Shown here: positions 6,163 through 11,181 of the stretch, one piece after another
Layout of the letters: each line of letters begins with the position of its first letter
Numbering within the stretch: the first letter of the stretch is position 1
NCBI GenBank assembly: GCA_900553285.1
Contig: USCX01000042.1
Span: forward strand, 1-11,181
From: an uncultured Prevotella sp.
Lineage (GTDB): Bacteria > Bacteroidota > Bacteroidia > Bacteroidales > Bacteroidaceae
Direction: 5' to 3'
Length of the DNA: 11,181 nucleotides
The notes under the pieces: generated by a model
Databases searched by the model: none
The model's input: the letters and a program-made list of their open reading frames with translations, nothing else
Told to the model about the DNA's origin: nothing
Translations under genes and position numbers: made by a program

Positions 6163-7446
6163 CTACAAACTGTTCCGGCGCAAAGCCATCGCGTTACGAT
6201 GAGCGTCAAGACATTCAGCCGCCGCCATCTGTTCTACGGCAGGACCTATCTGGCGAATACCTTCTGGCGTTATCTCCTGAAATGTCATCTTACGCATAAA
6301 ACTGTCCAGACACAATCCGCTATACGCACGCGCATACCCTTTGGTGGGTAGAGTATGGTTTGTGCCCGACGCGTAGTCGCCCGCACTTTCACAACTCCAA
6401 TTCCCCAAGAAAACGGAACCCGCATGGACAATCTGCGACTTTATCTTATTGTAATCCTTCACAGCAAGGATAAGATGCTCCGGCGCATAGGCATTTGTCA
6501 TCGCTATTGCCTCTTCCTTATCCTTTACTAGAATCAGAAGACTATGGTCTAATGACTTCCTCGCCATTTCCGCACGAGGAAGAAGAAGAAGTTGTTTTTC
6601 CACTTCCGCCTGTACTGCATCTACAACCTCCTCGCATGTAGTTACAAGTACCGCCTGGCTGTCTGTGCCATGCTCGGCCTGACTTAATAAATCAGCGGCC
6701 ACGAACGCGGGATTACAGGTCTCGTCGGCCATGACCTCAACCTCACTTGGCCCTGCCGGCAGATCGATGGCCGTATCGTACAGCGTCACCAACTGCTTGG
6801 CAGCCATGACATATTGATTGCCTGGACCAAAAATTTTATCAACCTTGGGAATGCTCTGGGTTCCTACCGACATCGCAGCTATCGCTTGTGCACCGCCCAC
6901 CGTAAAGATGCTTTTCACCCCGGCCTTCATCGCAGCATAAAGAATAGCTGGATGCACGGTTCCATCCTTATTGGGAGGTGTCGTCACAACGACTTCACGA
7001 CAACCTGCGATTTGGGCAGGAACTGCCAACATCAATACAGTCGAAAACAAAGGCGCAGTCCCTCCTGGGATATACAGTCCTACGCGCTCGATAGGTACAG
7101 CCCGCTGTTCGCATACCACACCGGGACAAACCTCTACCTGCACAGGACTGAACTTCTGCGCCTCATGAAAAGCATAGATATTCCGATAAGCCAAATCTAT
7201 TGCCTCACGCAACTCCGGGGCTATTCGCTGTGCTGAACGCTGTATCTCATCTTCGGGTACAGACAACTCCTTCAAACTTACATGGTCGAACTGTTCTTCA
7301 TAATCATACAATGCTTTGTCGCCATCAGCTTTGATTCTTGCATAAATCGGGCGGACCACATCCAACAAAGACATCATATCTTGTACGGGACGCTTCAACA
7401 GCGATTCCCAAGTTGATACGTCAGGATACTTAACGACTCTCATCAT
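6163..7446 (-). CDS. hisD: Histidinol dehydrogenase
   Basis: A 427-residue zinc-dependent, NAD-dependent dehydrogenase that oxidises histidinol to histidine in two steps, the end of the pathway. The sequence carries YIPGGTAPLFSTVLM, GAQAIAAMSVGT, FGPGNQYVMAAK and DLPAGPSEVEVMAD. The zinc and catalytic residues correspond to the E. coli set: Q256 and H259 (LLSQAEHG), E323-H324 (APEHL), D357 and H364 (GDYASGTNHTLPT) and H416 near the end. Two consecutive ATGs (7446, 7443) are possible starts, 4 bases after hisG. No missing residues or frame problems. Confidence 0.97.
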   Translation of the reverse strand: MMRVVKYPDVSTWESLLKRPVQDMMSLLDVVRPIYARIKADGDKALYDYEEQFDHVSLKELSVPEDEIQRSAQRIAPELREAIDLAYRNIYAFHEAQKFSPVQVEVCPGVVCEQRAVPIERVGLYIPGGTAPLFSTVLMLAVPAQIAGCREVVVTTPPNKDGTVHPAILYAAMKAGVKSIFTVGGAQAIAAMSVGTQSIPKVDKIFGPGNQYVMAAKQLVTLYDTAIDLPAGPSEVEVMADETCNPAFVAADLLSQAEHGTDSQAVLVTTCEEVVDAVQAEVEKQLLLLPRAEMARKSLDHSLLILVKDKEEAIAMTNAYAPEHLILAVKDYNKIKSQIVHAGSVFLGNWSCESAGDYASGTNHTLPTKGYARAYSGLCLDSFMRKMTFQEITPEGIRQIGPAVEQMAAAECLDAHRNAMALRRNSL

Positions 7447-7450
7447 TCCA

Positions 7451-8302
7451 TCAAATAATCATTTTCTCAATCGGTATGACCAAAATACCTTGCGCGCCAT
7501 TCTCTTTCAGTTGGCCGATAATCTCCCAGAAACGCTCTTCGTCGAGCACGGTATGCACACTACACCACGCGTCATCAGCCAGAGGCATAACAGTCGGACT
7601 CTTGATGCCAGGTAAAACAGACAATATCTTTTCTACACAATTCTTAGGCACATTCATCAAGACATACTTTTTCCCCTCAGCGTTTCTCACGGCCTCCATG
7701 CGAAACAAGAGTTCTTTCAGAATATCGCGCTTATAACCACTCATTTGAGGATGGGCTATAAGCACAGCTTCACTCTCCATCACCACTTCTACCTCTTTGA
7801 GGTTATTGCTGACAAGAGTAGACCCGGAACTTACGATATCAAAAATAGCATCAGCCAGCCCTATACTCGTTGATACTTCTACCGATCCGGTAATTACATG
7901 AACTTCTGCATTAATGTGCTTCTCTTTCAGAAAATCCGATAAGATATTAGGATAAGATGTAGCTATCCGACGGCCTTCGAACCATTGGACACCTGAATAA
8001 TCAACCTCTTTGGGAACAGCCAAAGACAAACGGCAGGCACCAAAACCCAATTTGCAGATTATGTCAGCCTCAGCGCGGCATTCCTTCAATTCATTAAGTC
8101 CTACCACTCCCACATCGGCCACACCGTCTGCCACTGTACAAGGTATGTCGTCATCTCGCAAATACAAGATTTCGACAGGAAAATTTTTAGCCCCCACTAG
8201 AAGCGTCCGGCGTGATGAAGGTACTTTCACATCAGCCTCAGCCAACAGTGCCATTGTATCCTCATATAAACGTCCTTTTGACTGAACCGCAATTCTCAAC
8301 AT
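7451..8302 (-). CDS. hisG: ATP phosphoribosyltransferase, long form
   Basis: First enzyme of histidine synthesis: joins ATP and PRPP to phosphoribosyl-ATP. From ATG 8302 it is 283 residues. SKGRL (8-12), DGVADVGVVG and the PRPP-binding loop DIVSSGST (155-162) within a GLADAIFD context are present. Residues from about 208 on form the ACT-like regulatory domain (HisG_C), so this is the long hexameric type, which is normally inhibited by histidine and needs no HisZ subunit. A TTG at 8308 would add two residues; the ATG is preferred. It is the first gene of the operon, about 60 bases behind a strong promoter match. No his leader peptide with consecutive histidine codons is seen, so control by attenuation at a leader is not supported. 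Confidence 0.97.
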   Translation of the reverse strand: MLRIAVQSKGRLYEDTMALLAEADVKVPSSRRTLLVGAKNFPVEILYLRDDDIPCTVADGVADVGVVGLNELKECRAEADIICKLGFGACRLSLAVPKEVDYSGVQWFEGRRIATSYPNILSDFLKEKHINAEVHVITGSVEVSTSIGLADAIFDIVSSGSTLVSNNLKEVEVVMESEAVLIAHPQMSGYKRDILKELLFRMEAVRNAEGKKYVLMNVPKNCVEKILSVLPGIKSPTVMPLADDAWCSVHTVLDEERFWEIIGQLKENGAQGILVIPIEKMII

Positions 8303-8364
8303 AAACAATTAGATTTCGTATGTACAACTTTTGTTACTCCGCGAAGTAAAAACGCGATTTTTGG

Positions 8365-8396
8365 CAAATATAATTAATCATTCTTGTTCGTGCAAA
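8365..8396 (-). promoter_or_regulatory. Promoter of the his operon
   Basis: On the minus strand TTTG (8396-8393) is followed after exactly 20 bases by TATATTTG (8372-8365), a full match to the Bacteroidota consensus TTTG-N19-21-TAnnTTTG. Transcription would start near 8359, giving a leader of about 55 bases before the hisG ATG. This is the best promoter in the window. Confidence 0.85.
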
Positions 8397-8577
8397 TGAA
8401 AAGCCTCTAATTCCCTTTTTACCCCGTCGCTCAGTATTCATTCCGACCCAATTATCCGATTTTAAGCCACTCCGGACTGACAATCATGGGCACGCCGTCC
8501 GCTGTGTACAATAGAGAAGGAAGAACAAACGACATCTTTTCCATCTTCTTGACTATGGCGTAGAAAATCGCAAACAC

Positions 8578-8621
8578 AAAAAAACGGACAGGCGCATATC
8601 CCACAATGCCCAGTCCGTTTT
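8578..8621 (-). terminator. Intrinsic terminator of the rlmH-EEP-dnaJ unit
   Basis: On the minus strand AAAACGGAC (complement of 8621-8613) pairs perfectly with GTCCGTTTT (complement of 8589-8581), and short inner pairs (GG/CC, CAT/ATG) extend the stem. Seven T residues in a row follow the G-C part (complement of 8584-8578). It starts about 33 bases after the DnaJ-like stop codon and separates that unit from the his promoter. In the other direction the stem is followed by four Ts, so it may be weakly bidirectional. Confidence 0.8.
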
Positions 8622-8654
8622 CCACGTTCTTTCTGACGAGACCTATCACATACA

Positions 8655-9332
8655 TTAATTGCTATGGCCGCTCTGACGCATCTCTTCGAGCAAATCGCGT
8701 TGACGCGCTGTCAAAGTGGCAGGCAGTTTCACGTTATACGTCAAAATCAAGTCTCCATACGTACCATCGCCTTTGTCGTAACCCTTGCCGCGAAGACGCA
8801 CTTTCGAACCATTCTGCGTACAAGGCTTTACGCGCAACTTCAACTTCCCGCTGCGTGTCTGCAAGATGATGTCGCCGCCAAGAAGGGCTGTATACATGTC
8901 TATGTCCACCGTTGCGTTTATATTCGCGTTGCTGGGAGCTCCCGACGAGGCAAAACCGGAAAAACGGCTGCCACCATTCCGACGCCCGCCAAAAAGCTCC
9001 TCGAAGAAATCTGAAAAGCCACTGCGGCCATTGAACTGCTCGAAATCAAAGCCGAAACCATCACTTTGATGATCTCCCCGACTGTTCGCGGCTTCAAACG
9101 CATCTGCCTCTTTCCAATTTTCGCCGTACTGATCATAACGCTTGCGCTTTTCCGGATCGTTCAAAACATCGTAGGCCTCATTCAAGGCTTGAAACTTGGC
9201 TTTCGCCTTAGGGTCGTCCGGATGAAGGTCAGGGTGAAACTGCTTAGCCCGTCGCTTGTAGGCTGCACGTATATCCTGCTGCGGCGTGTCCTTGGGAATA
9301 CCCATTATCTTGTAGTAATCTATGAATGCCAT
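8655..9332 (-). CDS. DnaJ/CbpA-like co-chaperone with a single C-terminal domain
   Basis: A 225-residue Hsp40 protein that should stimulate DnaK ATPase. Residues 4-70 are a J domain with the HPD motif (33-35). Residues 90-131 are a Gly/Phe-rich linker with a FFEELFGG segment. From about 138 one substrate-binding domain follows (NATVDIDMYTALLGG, then GKLKLRVKPCTQNG, VRLRGKGY, GDLILTY). There is no CxxCxGxG zinc finger, so it is CbpA/type B. Usual relatives are near 300 residues with two such domains (CTD1 and CTD2). The one kept here, with its TALLGG motif and the tail LTARQRDLLEEMRQS, corresponds to CTD2; CTD1 appears to be missing without any break in the frame. It follows the EEP gene by 63 bases and precedes a terminator. 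I do not see a CbpM gene nearby. Confidence 0.92.
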   Translation of the reverse strand: MAFIDYYKIMGIPKDTPQQDIRAAYKRRAKQFHPDLHPDDPKAKAKFQALNEAYDVLNDPEKRKRYDQYGENWKEADAFEAANSRGDHQSDGFGFDFEQFNGRSGFSDFFEELFGGRRNGGSRFSGFASSGAPSNANINATVDIDMYTALLGGDIILQTRSGKLKLRVKPCTQNGSKVRLRGKGYDKGDGTYGDLILTYNVKLPATLTARQRDLLEEMRQSGHSN

Positions 9333-9395
9333 AAGTCGTATTGTTTTAGTGTTTTTTCGTCTGCCTACGCTGCAAAAAAGATGCCAGACACGACC

Positions 9396-10433
9396 TCAGT
9401 CCCGCAAATAAAAATCCACAAACAGAGGCAAATGGTCACTCGTCCCTCCGGCATAATAAGGCCCCTGCCACGTCCGCCACGGACGCACGCCACCTCGTGT
9501 TTCGTCCGGCCGGACCAAGAAAGGAAAGACGGCTATCTTACAGGAAGACGGCTCACAATAAAAACGACAGGACGGTTGAAGTAACGCCCCGCTTACTATC
9601 ACGTGGTCAAGTTGTAACCACTCGCCCTGAAACTTATACGTCCCCCGGGCACCGGACCGAGCCCGAAGCTGCCCACTAATCAGATAAAGAGACTTCGGGT
9701 CCTTCATTTCTTCTTTTGAGTCCGGAACCCGCACGCCCAGTTCGCGACTGAGAATCGGGCCGCGTTCTTCTTCATTGAAATCTCCCAATACCATTACACG
9801 TGGAATCCTGCGGACGGTTATCACGCTGTCAATATATTCGCGCAGACGTCGTGCCGCATAACGCCGGTAGAAATGCGACGACCCGCCTCCCGACTGACTG
9901 GGCAAGTGACACACGAAAACATCTAAGGTATCCAAACTCGGAACAAGCCCCACGACGTGCAACGCATCGCGCAAAGGATGTTTCCCGCTGCCATCCGAAA
10001 GGCTGACCGAACTGTCCGCAAGCAGGCGGAAGCGAAGAGGCTGGTAGAGAAGTGCCACGTCTATTCCGCGCGGGTCGTGTCCCGACGTCATTACATAGTC
10101 ATAGCCCAAACGCCTCAACAGACCACGACGGGTGAGGTGCGTAAGGACACTGTCGTTTTCCACTTCGCAAAGGGCGACCAGCTCGGGCGGACTTGTCTCG
10201 CCGACCGCGGCAATTGTGCGGCTCACCATTTTCAGCTTTCGCCAATAGCGCGGGCCGTTCCACTTGCGTTCAGACTGCGGAAGAAACTCCCTGTCGTCGA
10301 AGCCCGCATCGTGGCACGTGTCGAACAGATTCTCCACATTCCACGCCATCACCCTGAACCGTCCCGTCTGTCCGCTGAGACCGATGACGGCAAAGAAAAG
10401 GACGAAGAGGAACAGCCCCGCAACTCTACTCAT
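9396..10433 (-). CDS. Secreted endonuclease/exonuclease/phosphatase family protein
   Basis: A 345-residue protein of the DNase I/exonuclease III-like metal-dependent fold. Residues 1-21 are a signal peptide (hydrophobic core, then LSG before Q22), so it is exported. The family motifs appear in order: AWNVENLFD (N32), LCEVEN (metal-binding Glu), HDPRGIDVALLY, VCHLPSQ, LGDFNEE (D218, N220) and TSDHLPLF (D333, H334). Members of this fold cleave nucleic acids or phosphoesters; the substrate cannot be told from sequence. Exported members in Bacteroidota are commonly annotated as endonucleases and may scavenge extracellular DNA or phosphate. Its ATG overlaps the last 8 bases of rlmH (ATGAGTAG), so the two are translationally linked although their functions seem unrelated. 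Confidence 0.9.
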   Translation of the reverse strand: MSRVAGLFLFVLFFAVIGLSGQTGRFRVMAWNVENLFDTCHDAGFDDREFLPQSERKWNGPRYWRKLKMVSRTIAAVGETSPPELVALCEVENDSVLTHLTRRGLLRRLGYDYVMTSGHDPRGIDVALLYQPLRFRLLADSSVSLSDGSGKHPLRDALHVVGLVPSLDTLDVFVCHLPSQSGGGSSHFYRRYAARRLREYIDSVITVRRIPRVMVLGDFNEEERGPILSRELGVRVPDSKEEMKDPKSLYLISGQLRARSGARGTYKFQGEWLQLDHVIVSGALLQPSCRFYCEPSSCKIAVFPFLVRPDETRGGVRPWRTWQGPYYAGGTSDHLPLFVDFYLRD

Positions 10434-10899
10434 GATGATAGGGCTCTCCTTTAATAATGGTCATCGCACGATAAATCTGTTCGACAAACAGAAGACGGAT
10501 CATCTGATGCGAGAAAGTCATGCGGGACAGCGAAACACGTTCACGGGCCACTCCATAAACTTCGGGCGAAAAGCCATACGGACCACCCACGACGAAAACG
10601 AGCCTTTTTATTCCACTGAGCTGCTTTTGGGTCAGATAGGAAGCAAAATCAACTGAACGGAATTCGCGTCCGCTCTCGTCGAGCAGGACCACACAATCGC
10701 CAGCCGCAAACTGCTTCAGAATAGCGCTGCCCTCCCTGACCTTTTGCTGATCAAGGCTGAGGGCTTTCGTGTTCTTCAATTCCGGAATCACTTGCACCTC
10801 AAACGGAACATAATGCTTAATCCGCGAGACATATTCCTCAATGAGGGCGTCAAGGCGAGCGTCGGTCGTGCGCCCGACAACGAGAAGAAGAGTTTTCAT
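10426..10899 (-). CDS. rlmH: 23S rRNA (pseudouridine1915-N3)-methyltransferase RlmH
   Basis: A 157-residue SPOUT-class (trefoil knot) methyltransferase that uses S-adenosylmethionine to methylate pseudouridine 1915 of 23S rRNA on assembled 70S ribosomes. Family hallmarks are LDESGREFRSVDFA (73-86), the SAM-site VVGGPYGF (103-110), LSRMTFSHQMIRLLFVEQIYRA and the C-terminal YHHE. Length matches the E. coli enzyme (155). It is the first gene of a unit with the EEP and DnaJ-like genes, and is divergent from nadC across 204 bases. Confidence 0.97.
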   Translation of the reverse strand: MKTLLLVVGRTTDARLDALIEEYVSRIKHYVPFEVQVIPELKNTKALSLDQQKVREGSAILKQFAAGDCVVLLDESGREFRSVDFASYLTQKQLSGIKRLVFVVGGPYGFSPEVYGVARERVSLSRMTFSHQMIRLLFVEQIYRAMTIIKGEPYHHE

Positions 10900-10934
10900 A
10901 TATTATTAGGTGTGTCTACATCTTTCCGCAAACA

Positions 10935-10990
10935 GGTAAGGCGGTCTCTCACAGGCCGGGAAACACCTCCTCCCCCTTACCGGAGACCGC
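10935..10990. repeat. Interleaved complementary pairs between rlmH and nadC (A-B-A'-B')
   Basis: GGTAAG (10935-10940) is complementary to CTTACC (10976-10981), extendable by one G-C pair, and GCGGTCTC (10941-10948) is complementary to GAGACCGC (10983-10990), extendable by a G-U pair. The order is A-B-A'-B', so the two pairs cross. They are either mutually exclusive hairpins, a pseudoknot-like fold, or swapped half-sites for a DNA-binding protein. The loop contains a C-rich run (10967-10976). The element lies 36 bases upstream of rlmH and about 70 bases before the nadC -7 box. Confidence 0.6.
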
Positions 10991-11060
10991 AGCCATGCAA
11001 AGATACAACGTCATCACTGGCTTTTTGCTCCATGTAGCACTCTTTTTGACGAAAAAGACG

Positions 11061-11068
11061 TACTTTTG
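11061..11068 (+). promoter_or_regulatory. -7 promoter box for nadC
   Basis: TACTTTTG, identical to the box ahead of cdd, lies 35 bases before the nadC ATG. A TTTG at 11045-11048 is too close (12 bases) to be a normal upstream box, so support comes from the -7 box and its position only. Confidence 0.6.
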
Positions 11069-11103
11069 TGCCTAACTTACGTATAATTCAAACCATTTCA
11101 CCC

Positions 11104-11181
11104 ATGTACAGTGTTGATGAACTTAACGATCGGTTAATCGATTTGGCTTTTTCCGAAGACATAGGCGACGGCGACCACACG
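11104..11181 (+). CDS. nadC: Quinolinate phosphoribosyltransferase (nicotinate-nucleotide pyrophosphorylase), 5' part
   Basis: The first 26 codons are present before the window ends: MYSVDELNDRLIDLAFSEDI followed by GDGDHT. The ALxEDIGxGDxT pattern at the amino end is characteristic of NadC, which makes nicotinate mononucleotide from quinolinate and PRPP in de novo NAD synthesis. The start is supported by a -7 box 35 bases upstream and the normal position of the motif. The active site is beyond the window. Confidence 0.85.
   Translation, partial: MYSVDELNDRLIDLAFSEDIGDGDHT

Larger units (their letters stand above)
8303..8654. other. Non-coding gap between the DnaJ-like gene and hisG
   Basis: This 352-base gap holds, in minus-strand order, the terminator of the upstream unit (8621-8578), about 180 bases with no recognisable feature, the hisG promoter (8396-8365) and a leader of about 55 bases. 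A 67-codon open frame (8655-8452, start overlapping the DnaJ-like stop as TAATG) crosses the gap. It has one hydrophobic stretch but no family likeness and contains the terminator hairpin, so I do not call it a gene. Confidence 0.6.

Noticed and set aside
5770..6351. 193-codon open frame on the plus strand opposite hisC and hisD
   Set aside because: It spans the end of hisD and the start of hisC, both with complete motifs; the antisense protein is Arg/His/Tyr-rich with no recognisable domain. Other long antisense frames (for example 4073-4558, 9066-9584, 9957-10454) fail for the same reason.
8303..8364. Possible his leader peptide or attenuator ahead of hisG
   Set aside because: No small frame with repeated histidine codons and no terminator-like hairpin is present in the leader.

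Overview
The window looks like the chromosome of a Bacteroidales bacterium (Bacteroides/Prevotella/Porphyromonas relatives). Four observations point there: several genes follow promoters of the Bacteroidota type (TAnnTTTG, once with a TTTG box 20 bases upstream); DUF3127 and DUF6359 proteins are present; HisB is a two-domain fusion of the Bacteroidota sequence type; and few genes have a Shine-Dalgarno site. I see no tRNA, rRNA, CRISPR array, insertion sequence or phage gene, so this is mostly ordinary housekeeping chromosome.

Left part, plus strand (1-2073). The last codons of an unknown gene overlap (ATGA) the start of a signal-peptide frame. That frame stops after 19 codons. One base out of phase lies a 400-residue protein with two carboxymuconolactone-decarboxylase-like domains and a cupin, so this gene is probably frameshifted within its signal peptide. 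A 300-base gap with hairpins and a promoter then leads to cytidine deaminase (cdd).

Middle, minus strand (2078-8302). Read in the direction of transcription, a clear promoter drives hisG-hisD-hisC-hisB and then a DUF6359 lipoprotein gene, with gaps of 15 bases or fewer or 4-base overlaps. The four enzymes cover the first step (HisG), the two phosphatase/dehydratase steps (HisB), the transamination (HisC) and the last two oxidations (HisD) of histidine synthesis. The remaining his genes are not in this window. Next comes a DUF3127 OB-fold protein with an SSB-like C-terminal tail, behind its own promoter, and then a peptidoglycan glycosyltransferase (mtgA) whose 5' region holds a large hairpin. 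mtgA converges on cdd.

Right part, minus strand (8655-10899), is a second unit: rlmH, a secreted endonuclease/exonuclease/phosphatase-family protein overlapping it by 8 bases, and a short DnaJ-like protein that lacks one of the two usual C-terminal domains. The unit ends in a good intrinsic terminator. Divergent from rlmH, nadC starts at 11104 and runs off the window. The rlmH-nadC gap contains two interleaved complementary pairs (order A-B-A'-B').

I found no convincing new multi-gene system. The points most worth checking are the signal-peptide frameshift, the DnaJ variant without CTD1, the lipoprotein coupled to hisB, the SSB-like tail of the DUF3127 protein, and the interleaved repeats beside rlmH/nadC.
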